From Cranoglanis bouderius (Eukaryota; Chordata; Actinopteri; Siluriformes; Cranoglanididae): a DNA stretch of 64,000 nucleotides. The notes under the pieces were generated by a model, which was not told the origin of the DNA, searched no databases, and saw only the letters and a list, made by a program, of their open reading frames with translations. Every line of letters begins with the position of its first letter. The first letter of the stretch is position 1. The stretch spans positions 4,597,254 through 4,661,253 of the forward strand of contig CM042566.1 of NCBI GenBank assembly GCA_023630585.1, in the 5' to 3' direction. Below, one piece after another: positions 36,108-47,941 of the stretch. Position numbers and translations under genes: made by a program.

Positions 36108-38660
36108 CAAATTAGGCAATGGTAAAGGGAGAGATATGTTTCTTTTCTTTTCTTTTCTTAGCCTTTGTGAGGGGAAGAAGGTGACCATGGTGCACACACA
36201 TGTCTGATGTACAGTATGGACATTATCCATTCCTTATTCCCCTGCTCCATCTCTCAGTCTTTGCAATAAATCTTATAATAGAAATGTTTCTGTGCAGCAT
36301 TGACACACTGTCTGCACTTACACTTTGCCTTTGTTTGCAGAAATTCATTAGATTTAATTCCACTTGTTTGCTTGGCTGCCAAGGACCTTTTTTAAACTAG
36401 CCCAGTTTGGTGTACAAACCACAAACCTGTCATTAACTGCCCTGACTGCTGCTCCTCCTCCAATGAAAATGTTCATAAACGTTCAAAGCACGGGGCAGCA
36501 TGGTTCCTGCACCAGCAGGCCTCTATTAGCGCTTGTTGCAGTTTTTGGCCATACAGTATATGATAACTCTATAGAGCTAAATGGGGCAGTGAACACTGTA
36601 CATTAAGATCAATGGAACGTTGGCTTATATCTGTCAAATAGCAACAATTTTTAAATCATTGTTCACTCAAAAGAGGTATTTAGTATTTCAACTTAATTCC
36701 AACTGTATGGTGTTGTGAATGAGGATTTTATAAAGGTCAACATTTGTAGACAAGCCGCCACTGGTCCAAGGAATCATTTGACCTAATCGTTCGTATTTGC
36801 CGATTTGCCATATCACACCTAATTTACACAGAATTGAGAAAATCCCACCTCAGATTTCGCTTCTCACTGAAATTGTGGCTCACGCACATGGATAGAAAAC
36901 GAAGCCTGTGGTTTTGACGCTTGCTGTTGCGTTTTCACGTGAGAGGTGTTGTGCTAATTGATATAAATTTGCAGTCGTGAGATGTGTTGTTATATTAAAA
37001 TTTTTTGTTTTGACTTCACGGTTTCATTAAATGCTCTATAAGAAAAAATAATGAAGTGCTTTAATTGAAAACAAAGCACGTTTGTGAACAAAAATGGTTC
37101 CACTTATGCAGCAATTTTGCAGTTTTGCAGCACATCAGCACTAGTTACAGTGGAACAAATATCTTATTATTACAAATTCTACAAAATGCTGACAAGCACA
37201 TCTTTTTTTTTTTTCTCTTTTCCATAATATCCCACATAGTATACAATGCAGTTTACATCTCAACAACATTACAACAACTTTGTTGGCTAATAATGAAGAC
37301 ATCGAAGTGTTGCTTTTTAACTGTCTGCTTTTTTCAGCCACCCTTGTGTGTTTGTGTACTATCATGTGTGCTTTAAACGAGTGTTGTAAGACAGCACCCC
37401 CTCTTGGTGATGATTTATTTAATCACATGTTTTAGGTATGCTTTTCACTAAGATCCTCGATAATTAATATTAACAATAACTTTACAAAGTGCCTGTGAAC
37501 AATTTGATGGACACTTAGAGTTTCTAGATGACCAGTATTCATTACATTTCGCACGCTCATTCCGTTCTCTATTTAGATGAATATTAGTCAAATAAAAAAA
37601 AGGTAAAAGTAAAATCCATTCCAGATATTATATTTTTAGTTTTACAACATTTTTATACAGTATCTCAAGATTCCTAAACAATTCAGTGCTAAATCAGTGC
37701 TACTTACACTGTGGAACTGTGCTGTCGCCATGACAAGATGCATAAATAACGGTTTAGACAAAATAAATGAATTATGTGGAAAGAAAATCATGTGTGAAAT
37801 AAAAATAATTAACATTTTTTATGTTAAATATAATATTACGTTTCTAAAATAAAAAAAAATTAAAAAATGATCATGTGATTATCCACGTTGTGACTTTTCT
37901 GTAAGGATAGTATCATAAGGATCTGGGTATTGGGCTGTCTTTCCTTTTATTATTCTAATGCTTTTATAGATCTGTTTTTACTTGGTTATTAAGCCCGCTG
38001 TAAATCCCATTAGTCATCACATGGCAGGATTCTCCATTCCTACTGAGTAGCATGCTAAAAATAAGCTTTGACATAAGGTGTGATCAAGCTGGTCATTCAA
38101 TATTGTGTATAAGTGAAACAGCTTGATCTGTTGGTTTTAATCCAGTCACTGTGCTCTTTCTAATATGCACTTGCAAGAATGTAGCTTCGACATAAATGCT
38201 GAACTGAAATCTAAGATTTGTGAAGCCTGCAAAGCTGACTATTAAAACTATCATGGACACAGTGTAGACTAAATCTGACTTAGATTTCAAGAAGTTCATG
38301 AAAAAAACCAACAAAAACAAAAAACAACCTTTGCACAGTGCTCTATTATTCATTTAGAACTTGGTTTACAGTGGGTACTAATACTTTCATCTTTGAATAC
38401 TTTTTTTTATCACCCTGTTCTATAGCTTGATGTTACGTATTTAAGTGTAATAAAGTAAATATAAAATGGGTTGTGATTTAACAAAGAAAAACATATAATG
38501 GTTGATATGGTGAAGTTTTCTTTAAGGAGGCATTTAATATTTATGAAAAAAGTTTTTCATTATGGGACAGATGACTTCAGGTCTTCAGGACTGAGGACTT
38601 TATGCTTTCCTGTTGCTCTGCATTTTTTTTTTTTTGTCTTAGAGAGCAAAACAAGGGTTT
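36108..38660. other. Long non-coding stretch, nothing recognised
   Basis: About 2.5 kb. Frames of up to 103 aa (near 37.1 kb) look random, with no domain or splice context. Confidence 0.4.
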
Positions 38661-38667
38661 GGTAGTC

Positions 38668-39028
38668 TTGGGGCATGGTGGCTTAGTGGTTAGCATGTTG
38701 CCTTGCACCTATTGGGTTGGGTTGGGGGTTCGATTCCTGCCTCTGCCCTGTGTTCGCAGAGTTTGCATGTTCTCCCCGTGCTTCAGGGGTTTCCTTTGGG
38801 TACTTCGGTTTCCTCCCCCAGTCCAAAGACATGCATTGTAGGCTGATTGGCATCTCTAAATTGTCCATAATGTGTGAATGGGTGTGTGAATGCATGCACA
38901 ATTGTGCTCTGCAATGGGTTGGCATCCCATCCAGGGTGTCTCCCACCTTGTTCCCCTGAGTCCCCTGGGATAGACTCCAGGCTTGCCGTAACCCTGTGTA
39001 GGATAAGTGGTAGAGGAAATGGATGGCT
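38668..39028 (+). repeat. Full-length SINE, forward orientation
   Basis: The tRNA-like head has an A-box (TGGCTTAGTGGTTAGCATG) and a B-box (GGGTTCGATTCCTGCCTC). Then come GAGTTTGCATGTTCTCCCCG, CAGTCCAAAGACATGCATTG and a short GGATGG end. The head shows that the family is tRNA-derived and RNA polymerase III transcribed in origin. Confidence 0.85.
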
Positions 39029-39033
39029 GTACA

Positions 39034-39160
39034 GTAATCCTTGGTAAATCTCTGTGGTATAAGACGGATAAAACGCTTTATGCGCTGTTACAGGAAATGA
39101 ATAAACTTCGGGCATGCTCACACCATTCTGTCGTTGATTATTTTCCAATAACAGCACACA
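39034..39160. repeat. Repeat family A, right-end fragment
   Basis: TAATCCTTGGTAAATCTCTG and GTCGTTGATTATTTTCCAAT match the right part of the copy at 57,170-57,866. Confidence 0.5.
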
Positions 39161-39634
39161 AACCAATTGTCCTATTCCTTAAATGATTCGTTGGGTCAGG
39201 TATATTGAGGGTGGGAAGAACTTTTTCTTTTTTAAAACTTTTTTTAATACCTGACTTTATTTCAAACCAGGGAGGATAACTTTTGCTCCAGGTTCCAGTC
39301 CCACTTTAGTTTCACACTGTGTTTTGTATACATTCAATACATCCAGACATCCTATTGGATTTTTTGTGGGCCTCCTTCCAGGCGCCGGGCTACAGAGCTG
39401 TCACCGCTTACCCCACTATCAATGCCCGTTTTATACACAGCATGAAAAACTGTTTTGTCAAGACACATTGTCATATGACACATGTCTGCTGTCTAATATT
39501 CAACTGTCTAGGTAACACCTACAAAGAAAACAGAGAAATACTGAACAGTGCTGTCCATGCTGTGTGGACTTTATCTAACGCAGACCCCCTCAACTGGGTC
39601 TCCTCCTCTCCCTTCAGTCTTACCATCCTAAGGC

Positions 39635-39640
39635 TAATCT
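39635..39640 (+). promoter_or_regulatory. Weak CRX/OTX-like site upstream of the GCAP gene
   Basis: TAATCT about 90 bp before the start codon. A single near-consensus homeodomain site is expected by chance; it is listed because GCAP genes are photoreceptor-expressed. Confidence 0.15.
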
Positions 39641-39726
39641 CCATTAAACTTTCTTAGTGATCTGGCTGCATGGTGAGAGCAGGATTCAGGATGGGATTTT
39701 AGAACCACGCACTGTAAAGAGGAAAC

Positions 39727-42474
39727 ATGGGACAAACTCAACACATCGAGAAAACCGAACATGCAGAGATTGACGTCATTACACTTCAGGACATGTATAA
39801 AAAGTTTGTGACGGAGTACCCTAGCGGCTTGTTGTTTTTGCATGAATTTAAGAAGTTTTTTGGAGTGGGACCCTCTGGGGAAGCATCAGAGTACGCAGAG
39901 AGTATGTTTCGTGCCTTTGACAAGAATGGGGTGAGAAGTAGCACTTTTTGGTCTTTCTAAAGACATACACACGTTTAGTGCATGTACACGTGTGTATGTC
40001 TGATGGATACTTTCGTGACCCAATAGTTCCACTAGACAGTACAGACCAGGGGAGAATAAAAATGTAAACATATTATGTATAATATAACAGTTAGATATTC
40101 TTTCAGAAATGCTTTAGAATTACTTGTTACTTACATTAGTGCATTTTTATAAATGTCATCACCACCTATTTACTATTTTTGCATGTGTTTCATTGCAGGA
40201 TGTATTAGAAACCCATTTTACCATAAAGGTTTATTAATATTTCCAGGTTCTTTTTTGTAGGTTCCACTGTCAGAAATAAAGGTACCAAACTTTACTTCTC
40301 CTTGTCGCTAGAGTAGTACCATAAAAATGTACATACTGTAATTAGTGCCTTTAATACAGTATGTCTCTATTATTTGGGAAGGTGCATGAGGTGTGCTTTT
40401 AGTGGTCCTTAAGGTCCAATTATGGACCATAAGTTTTTTTTTTAGAAGTATAAGTTGCAAAAGTTTTAGAGGTAGAAGTTGCAAAATATGTAAACTTGAT
40501 AGTACCACTCTGCCACCAAGGAGAAGTACAGTCTGGTACCATTATTTCTGAGAGTCCAAAGGACCAAATATGGAACCTACAAGACAAGAAATAGCCTGGA
40601 AATGAAAGATTAACACACATTTATGGTAATATCTTTTATGGGGCATCTAATATGAAACATCTCTTGTGAAAAGCTAAGAACTAAACAATAGAAACTAGAA
40701 TAGTTTTCTAGTGTAGATCCTTCTGCTGTAACACACTCAGATATTAACTGATGATTTGAACCAGATTTATTTTTTTTTTTTTTTTCATAACAATGAAAGA
40801 TGATCATTTGTGAATGGTAACAAATGAATGTAGTTTATAAAGCTATGGTTAAGTTGATCAGAGCTCATGAGAAATGTGCACACATTTGAAAGAATGAAGT
40901 TGACGTGGTTGGATGAGAATGAAGTGATATAATGGTATGAGTGCTAACCCCACTTGAACCTTAACCATGTGTTACAAATTTGCGAATGCGAGACCATGTT
41001 TATGTGGTAGATCTGGAGTAATATTAATCCATTTTTTTTACTCTAGCATGAAAGCCATATTTGCTGTCTATCCTTCAGGACAACACTATTGACTTCTTGG
41101 AGTTTGTAGCTGCTCTGAATTTGGTGTTCAGGGGAGATTTAGAGCACAAGCTGAGATGGTCATTCAAAGTGTACGACAAGGATGGCAACGGCTTTATAGA
41201 CAGAGCTGAACTCAGGGCGATTGTTGAAGTAGGTCCTTTTTTTTCTTTTTTCTTCTACTTATTTCTATTTTTATTTTATCAATGATTAAATTAATGGAAA
41301 ATCAACCACAAGATGGATAATGCATGATTTACTTACAGATTCTAAATAAAAATTAGTGTAATACAATACTACAAAGCAGGCATGAGTCATAACAGTGTTC
41401 TATTAGACGGATATTTTAGACTGTTCCAGCTAAAAACTATTAACTGTCTCACTTCAGATTATATATCGTGTCAGGAAAGTAGGCAGGAAAGATTCAGAGG
41501 TATCCCCTGATGAAATCTGTGAAAGAATCTTCAAAGTGGTAGATGTGGATGGAGATGGTGAGTAAATGTCAACTTGCATGGTAATTAGTTATCTCTTTGT
41601 GCATTAAATTAATGGAATAAATACTATTTTGTGATATTATCTCATTATTATGACTTAATGACACAAAAGACCAACTTACTAACTCATTATTATGACTTAC
41701 TAACTTGTTATGTCAAGATATTATCTCATATCCCATGATATTATCTCGTTATTATGGCTTAGTAATAAGTTGTAATACTAACTCTTTATCATAACTTCAT
41801 AACTTGTTAATATGACGTAATAATACATGTACGCACTTGAGAAAATAATAAGTTAGTAAGTAATAATAATGGATATTATCTTGAAATAATGAGTTAGTAA
41901 ATCAAAATAGTGAGTTAGTATGTAAGTTGTAGCTAGGAGGTGCTTAGTCATAATGCCAAGATAACTTCTTGAATGACAAGTTAGTATGTTGTAGTAACAT
42001 CAAGTCATAATAAGACCATACTATCTTGGAATAATGAGTTAGTCATAATAACGAGTTGCTAAGTAAGTTGCAATAATTAGATAATATCTTGAAATAATTA
42101 ATTAGTAATGAGTTACTACATCCTAATAATGAGTTACTAAGTTGTAATAATGAGTAAGCAAGTCACAATAATGAGATAATATCTTGAAATAATGAGTTAC
42201 AAAGTCAAAACAAAACACCTTGCAGTTCAGGGCTTCTGTGCAGAACAATCCACAAGTAATGCCCTATAAAGTGTTCTTGTGCTCTTTGACTTTTTTTTTT
42301 TTTCCAGTCCACTGAATGTTTAGATGACTGTGTGTCTCTCTCTCAGGTCAGATTACACTGGAGGAGTTTTTAGCAGGCGCTCAGAAAGATCCATGGATTC
42401 TGAACATGTTGAGTTTAGACATGAATCCGTATAGTTGGGTGGCAGAACAGAGGAGGAAAAGTGCTCATTTCTGA
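39727..42474 (+). CDS. guca1-like: Guanylate cyclase-activating protein (GCAP), 4 exons, 193 aa
   Basis: Neuronal Ca2+ sensor that activates photoreceptor membrane guanylyl cyclase at low Ca2+ (family knowledge). Exons: 39,727-39,930, 41,079-41,228, 41,458-41,557 and 42,347-42,474, all with GT-AG introns, in phases 0, 0 and 1. The start has A at -3 and G at +4 and gives MGQTQ, with Gly2 for N-myristoylation, although residue 6 is His rather than Ser/Thr. Four EF-hands: EF1 (29-40, TEYPSGLLFLHE) is non-binding; its Tyr-Pro replaces the usual Cys-Pro, as in GCAP3. EF2 (65-76, DKNGDNTIDFLE), EF3 (101-112, DKDGNGFIDRAE) and EF4 (147-158, DVDGDGQITLEE) keep all Ca2+ ligands. The C-terminus (DPWILNML...NPYSWV) and the WSFKVYD motif point to the fish GCAP4/5/7 or GCIP-like branch rather than GCAP1 or 2. 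The subtype is not settled. Confidence 0.93.
41636..42200. repeat. Foldback minisatellite in GCAP intron 3
   Basis: The left half repeats units such as CTCATTATTATGACTTACTA. The right half repeats the complement (GAGTTAGTAAGT.. and ATAATGAGTTACTAAG), so the two halves could pair. Very AT-rich, no coding potential. It fills most of the intron between exons 3 and 4. Confidence 0.65.
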
Positions 42475-42644
42475 GATGAAAATGTCTCTACAGGAAATCC
42501 TGAATATCAATTGTATTGTACTAGTTTTTTTTTTCCTCCACAAATACTATAAATATGTATGATAACAAAATAGTTTTTAATGGATTGCCTTAATCAAGCA
42601 CTTACTACACATTCAGTATGTGTTGAGTATAGCTATAATGTCTT

Positions 42645-42650
42645 AATAAA
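42645..42650 (+). terminator. Polyadenylation signal AATAAA of the GCAP gene
   Basis: First canonical AATAAA downstream of the stop codon (171 bp after it), just before a (TA)n microsatellite. Confidence 0.6.
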
Positions 42651-42683
42651 TAAAAATACACACTGTTATGCCTAAGAGTCTGT

Positions 42684-42685
<2 letters not shown>

Positions 42686-42768
<83 letters not shown>
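42686..42768. repeat. (TA)n microsatellite
   Basis: About 41 uninterrupted TA units directly downstream of the GCAP 3' end. Confidence 0.95.
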
Positions 42769-42771
<3 letters not shown>

Positions 42772-43293
42772 CAGATCAGCCATGAAACTCTGTCCGAGTT
42801 CTGATTGGCTCCCTCGACGCTGTGCAACACGCCTCTCCGCCCATGTAAACCCTTTATAATCCCAACCAACTCACCAGCTACGGCCTGTGCGTGCTCCTAA
42901 ATTTCGTATCCTACCCTCCTCCTCCCCAGCACTACCGTCTAGCTTTGCTACAGGGGGGCTTCTCATTCCATACCCTTTGCAGAAGCAGCATGCTTCTCTT
43001 CTTTTATGTCTGTCCATGTCTATCAGAGCAAGTATTCGTACTCGCTCAGCAGCAGCAGCAGCAGGGTTGCAAACCTATTTGCACTCCATCCCCATCTATA
43101 AAAGCTCACAATTTCACCCGGAGAGTTGTCAAGGCTGAAATATATGAAATGACTGTCAATAAGTGTGGATGCTATGCAGGAAAGGGTTAATATAACTATA
43201 ACCAGGGATTAAATTCAAAAGTTCACAAGCACTGATACGATATTGTGAAAATGTGATTAGAGCAAGTTTTGATATTTCTGCTTCTCATAAATA

Positions 43294-43367
<74 letters not shown>

Positions 43368-43744
43368 TTGTTTTTCATTTCCTTCATGTTATATTGTTTG
43401 AGCTCTGCTACCCTGCACTCCCTCCTAATTTCACTCCTGATTAAGACTGTACTGAAACAGTGCTTCAAAAGCTTGCTAAAATGATTTCACATCAGACCTA
43501 CTAAATTTTAACAGTGCAAACCAGATTTCATCACTAATAAGACTAGACAAGACGATTACTTTAAAAAATAGAATTAATATCTATTTCTGTGTGATGTTTT
43601 TCCCCCTACTTTTTCTTTCCATCCTTACAAGGGTGATGTGGTATTAAAAGCTCCAAAGCCACTTTTTAGTAGTTATAGATAACATTAGTGCTCAAAAGAA
43701 TATCCATGAGTGTGTAGATAATGCGATTGCACCACCAGGCTTGG
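42769..43744. other. Intergenic stretch with (ATT)n-(AGT)n microsatellite
   Basis: Compound triplet repeat at 43,293-43,369 that changes from ATT to AGT units. A 99-aa frame near 42.9 kb has no recognisable domain. Confidence 0.5.
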
Positions 43745-43929
43745 GGGTAACGGAATACATGTAACGGCGTTACGTAATCAGGATACAAAAACCTGGTAAC
43801 TGTAATCGGTTACAGTTACGTCAAAACAAAGTAATCAGATTACAGGTACATTTTGTAAAAAATGGGAATACTATCAGGATTTTTACATTTAAAACAAAAT
43901 AAATTAATCTTTTGACATAACACAATATA

Positions 43930-45486
43930 CAGCTGTGGCCAAAAGTTTTGAGAATGACACAAATATTAATTTTCACAAAGTCTACTGCTTCAGTGTTTTT
44001 AGATCTTTTTGTCAGATGTTACTAACTGTTACTGAAGTATAATCACAAGCATTTCATAAGTGTCAATGGCTTTTATTGACAAGTTTATGCAAAGAGTCAA
44101 TATTTGCAGTGTTGACCCTTCTTTTTCAAGACCTCTGCAATTCGCCCTGGCATGCTGTCAATCAACTTCTGGGCCACATCCCGACTGATGGCAGCCCATT
44201 CTTGCATAATCAATGCTTGGAGTTTGTCAGAGTTTGTGGGTTTTGTTTGTCCACCCGCCTCTTGAGGATTGACCACAAATTATCAATGGGATTAAGGTCT
44301 GGGGAGTTTCCTGGCCATGGACCCAAAATGTCGATGTTTTGTTCCCCGAGCCACTTCGTTATCACTTTTGCCTTGTGGCAAGGTGCCCCATCATGCTGGA
44401 AAAGGCATTGTTCATCACCAAACTGTTCTTGGATGGTTTGGAGAAGTTGCTCTCTGAGGATGTTTTTGTACCATTCTTTATTCATGGCTGTGTTCTTAGG
44501 CAAAATTGTGAGTGAGCCCACTCCCTTGGCTAAGAAGTAACCCCAAACATGAATGGTCTCAGGATGCTTTACTGTTGGCATGACACAGGACTGATGGTAG
44601 CGCTCACCTTTTCTTCTCCGGACAAGCTTTTTTCCAGATGCCCCAAACAATCGGAAAGGGGATTCATCAGAGAAAATGACATTACCCCAGTCCTCAGCAG
44701 TCCAATCCCCGTACTTTTTACAGAATAGCAGTCTGTCCCTGATGTTTTTCCTGGAGAGAAGTGGCTTCTTTGCTGCCCATCTTGACACCAGGCAATCCTC
44801 CAAAAGTCTTCGCCTTACTGTGCGTGCAGACGCACTCACACCTGCCTGCTGCCATTCCTGAGCAAGCTCTGCACTGGTGGTGCCCCGATCCCACAGCTGA
44901 ATCAACTTTAGGAGACGGTCCTGGCGCTTGCTGGACTTTCTTTGGCGCCCTGAAGCCTTCTTCACAACAGTTGAACCTCTCTCCTTGAAGGTTTTGATGA
45001 TCCGATAAATGGTTGATTTAGGTGCAATCTTACTAGCAGCAATATCCTTGCCTGTGAATCCCTTTTTGTGCAAAGCAATGATGGCTGCACGTGTTTCCTT
45101 GCAGGTAACCATAGTTAACTGAGGAAGAACAATAATTTCAAGCACCACCCTCCTTTTAAAGCTTCCAGTCCGTTATTCTAACTCAATCAGCATGACAGAG
45201 TGATCTCCAGCCTTGTCCTCGTTAACACTCTCACCTGTGTTAACAAGAGAATCACTGACATGATGTCAGCTGGTCCTTTTGTGGAAGGGCTGAAATGCAG
45301 TGGACATGTTTTTTTGGGATTAAGTTCATTTTCATGGCAAAGAGGGACTTTGAAATTAATTGCAATTCATCTGATCACTCTTCATAACATTCTGGAGTAT
45401 ATGCAAATTGCCATCATAAAAACTGAGGCAGCAGACTTTGTAAAAATTGATATTTGTGTCATTGTCAAAACTTTTGGCCACGGCTG
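43930..45486 (-). mobile_element. Nearly complete Tc1-like transposon (DD35 type)
   Basis: A 1,557-bp element flanked by TA on both sides (43,928-43,929 and 45,487-45,488). Terminal inverted repeats of about 65 bp start CAGCTGTGGCCAAAAGTTTT on the left and CAGCCGTGGCCAAAAGTTTT at the right (other strand) and extend to a CTACTGCTTCAG / CTGCTGCCTCAG block. It carries one transposase gene on the minus strand. Length, inverted-repeat size and 35-residue catalytic spacing fit recently active vertebrate DD35E Tc1 families (Traveler-like; inference). Confidence 0.9.
44097..45148 (-). pseudogene. Tc1-like transposase, almost intact, C-terminal frameshift
   Basis: Open from 45,148 to a stop at 44,210 (312 aa). 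The likely start is the second Met (45,112, MVTCKETRAA). N-terminal paired-like helix-turn-helix modules lie at about 20-60 and 88-130, with a GRQRK linker between them. Catalytic residues are D161 (FSDESPF), D253 (QHDGAPCH) and D289 (SPDLNPIDNLW), with 35 residues between the last two. The third is normally Glu, and here it is Asp (codon GAT). A shortened A-run on the coding strand (44,241-44,244) shifts the frame after RVDKQ. The original C-terminus stays open in the next frame to a TGA at 44,097. Probably inactive, recently inserted. Confidence 0.85.
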
Positions 45487-45659
45487 TAGACAGCTGCTTG
45501 ATTATAGTTCTGGTTCTCTCTTGCCAGCCGTGGGCCACATGAGCAACCTCCTGGTGCATGAGCAAATAAATTTTGCGCAAAGTTAATTTGGAAGAAATGA
45601 ACACAGATTGTTCTCTGAAATGCTTTTGTGATGTGTATGTTTCCCTACATCAGGGACAG

Positions 45660-45660
<1 letters not shown>

Positions 45661-45700
<40 letters not shown>

Positions 45701-45715
45701 TATTTATTTATTTAA
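45661..45715. repeat. (GATT)n-(TTTA)n microsatellite
   Basis: About ten GATT units followed by TTTA units. Confidence 0.9.
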
Positions 45716-46386
45716 AGCAAATCCAAACATTGAACATGTTTTTAAGCTCTAAAATGAGCTTTATAAGCTCTAAATGAAAGTATTTTAGATCATATTGCTT
45801 TTCTCTTGACTTTATTTATATATGTGACCTTGAAGTAATATAAAAATAATCAGATTACATTACTTTCATATCATGATACTTGGATTACGTTACTGATTAC
45901 ATTTTCTGAAGTAATTTGTAACTGTAATGGAATACATTTTTAAAGTAACGCCACATGGTGGCAATAGAGCATATGGTTTCTAACACATATTTACCTGAGT
46001 AACCTGATATGTATTTGCTGATGTTAGTTCCCTGAATGACTGATCTTTAAGACCCTTTGGGAAAAATTAGTAAAATTAGTTCTACACTGTTAAGATGATA
46101 ATGTTGTTAATGCAATGATTGCGCCAAGAGAGAGTAAACCATGACCTCAATCTGAACTATACAGTGCGATGCTAGAGCTAAACTTTTTTTTAAAAATATC
46201 ACCTTACTGTGATCTGCTTGACTGCTTCCCCAAATATATCTTATATCTTATATTGAGCACAACACCATCATACCAGCCAGCCCATCTGACCATGTGTGCA
46301 AAGCCCTTTGTAAGATTTGTCGTAAATATGCGATCCATGGATTATCCTCTTCGGATTAGCACAGGTGCTAATGGTGATGGGTCTCC

Positions 46387-47020
46387 AGTAGTGATGGCAA
46401 TTCTGGCTCTTTTAAGTGAGTCATCGCACTCGGCTTGACTCACCAATAAGAGTCGACTCATTTGAGTCTGAAATGGCTCCTTCACATTTTCTTCAGTAAG
46501 CTGTGGTATTACGGAGTACCAAGGTGACATTGTGGTTATTATTTTTTAATAAAGTGTGGCCATGAATTAAGATATTAAGGCTAGGAAATTAATAAAAAAA
46601 TATACCATTGTGGCCCAAGGAGCCTAATCATGGAGATGACTAACAATATTATATTTTACTTCAATACTGGAATGACATAAAGACATGCTGGCACTCCAGT
46701 CATGAAGACATGAATATAACCTGCATTACCTTTGGCCACTGTTTATCAGAAATATATATATATATATATATATATATGCCTACACATTCTATGTAGCCAG
46801 ATATTAAACAACAATGTAAAGATGATTCCAGTGCATCTATCTTCTCGTTCACCTTCCTGATACACTACACTACATTATGTGATTAACCACATTAGAGAAT
46901 ATTAGTGAAATCATCACAGGATCTATTACTGCTCTTCAGATGTGAAAGTTGACTCCCAGGGTTCACCTAAAAGAATCAGCTCAAAAGAGTCGACTCACTT
47001 ACGAACAGCACATCACTACT
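46387..47020. mobile_element. hAT-like MITE
   Basis: The left end AGTAGTGATGGCAATTCTGG...AAGTGAGTCATCG is an imperfect inverted copy of the right end (other strand AGTAGTGATGTGCTGTTCGT...AAGTGAGTCGACTC). TAGTGATG-type termini and GAGTCGACTC blocks are typical of fish hAT derivatives. No clear 8-bp target duplication. A (TA)n run lies at 46,750-46,777. Confidence 0.55.
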
Positions 47021-47439
47021 CTGCGGGCTGAAATGGCTAGTGGGCAAATTGGGTGGAGTGGGATTCAGGGTAAGATGAGCTGGTTATGTAACAGATTTAT
47101 GCGACTAATAATCTTATTGCATAAGGGATAATGAGTAAGCTATTGTTTTCAACCTGATTGTCCCCTGACACGAGTCCAGCACATAAAAAGCTAGTGTCAA
47201 ATCTCCCTTAATTAACTTGCAAGGCTTTAAATGCTGGACAGACAGTTTCAAAGGATGGGAGTAAAGTTGGCTCCTGGCTTCTGAGTAAAAAAAAAAAAGA
47301 AAAGTGTACCTCTAAGTTGCAATTTAAAATTCTAGCAGTTTAAATTTAGATAGATGTTGGTGTTTTCTGCAATAAGACATCATCTCAAAAATAAATAAAT
47401 AAATAAATAAATTGACATTGTACTGACAATGAGGGTTTC

Positions 47440-47735
47440 ACAAAGGGCATTCTGAATAGCTCCAGGGTCGGTCCCCGTTCCTGAGCTTGGGTTACACTTT
47501 GTATGTCTGCATGGGATTCCTACATGTTCTCCGGTTTCCTCCCACCTCCCAAAAAGCATGGTGGTAGGTAAGTCGCTCTGGATAAGGGCGTCTGCCAAAT
47601 GCCGTAAATGTAATGTAAATGATGAACTGGTGTCCCATGCAGTATTCCTGCTTTACACCCACTGTTCCTGGGATAGGCTCCGGACCACCGCCACCCTGAC
47701 TAGGATAAAGCACTTACTGAAGATGCAGGTAAGAC
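47440..47735 (+). repeat. SINE copy carrying a second SINE tail inside
   Basis: The body CCGGTTTCCTCCCACCTCCC breaks at about 47,566 for TAAGTCGCTCTGGATAAGGG and CGTCTGCCAAATGCCGTAAA (tail of another SINE). It then resumes with GTGTCCCATGCAGTATTCCT and CTGGGATAGGCTCCGGACCA. Confidence 0.6.
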
Positions 47736-47814
47736 AGAAAAGACAGACAATTGCAGAAAGATAGAAAGCTTCTCACTCAAGGGCCCAACAGGAGATCCTC
47801 ATCATAGCTGTGGT

Positions 47815-47935
47815 GCAGTCGGTAGAGTGGGTTGTCCACTAATCACAGGGTTGGCAGTTTGATCCCTGGCTGAATACCACATGCTGAAGTGTCCTTGGGC
47901 ATGACACTGAATGTCGCTATATAAGCACAGACATT
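47815..47935 (+). repeat. tRNA-derived SINE head, different family
   Basis: A-box-like GTGGTGCAGTCGGTAGAGTG and B-box-like GGCAGTTTGATCCCTGGC, then GTGTCCTTGGGCATGACACT. Confidence 0.6.
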
Positions 47936-47941
47936 TATCAT

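Larger units (their letters stand above)
43745..45955. repeat. Older repeat that hosts the Tc1-like insertion
   Basis: Left: GGTAACGGAATACATGTAAC and AAAGTAATCAGATTACAGG. Right: ATAATCAGATTACATTACTT and GTAACTGTAATGGAATACAT...AAAGTAACGCC. These look like inverted ends of one element rich in GTAATC/GATTAC motifs. The Tc1-like element sits between them. The class is not identified. Confidence 0.4.

Noticed and set aside
38668..38770. tRNA gene candidate with A-box and B-box
   Set aside because: The tRNA-like head continues into a SINE body and tail and occurs many times; no complete cloverleaf is evident.
38602..39166. Open frames of 80-127 codons on both strands
   Set aside because: They lie in a tRNA-derived SINE; similar peptides recur at every SINE copy in the window.
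42887..43190. 83- and 99-codon overlapping frames just downstream of the GCAP gene
   Set aside because: No domain, no splice context, and a CAG/AGC repeat inflates the open length.
44076..44540. A 154-codon plus-strand frame
   Set aside because: Antisense shadow of the Tc1-like transposase.
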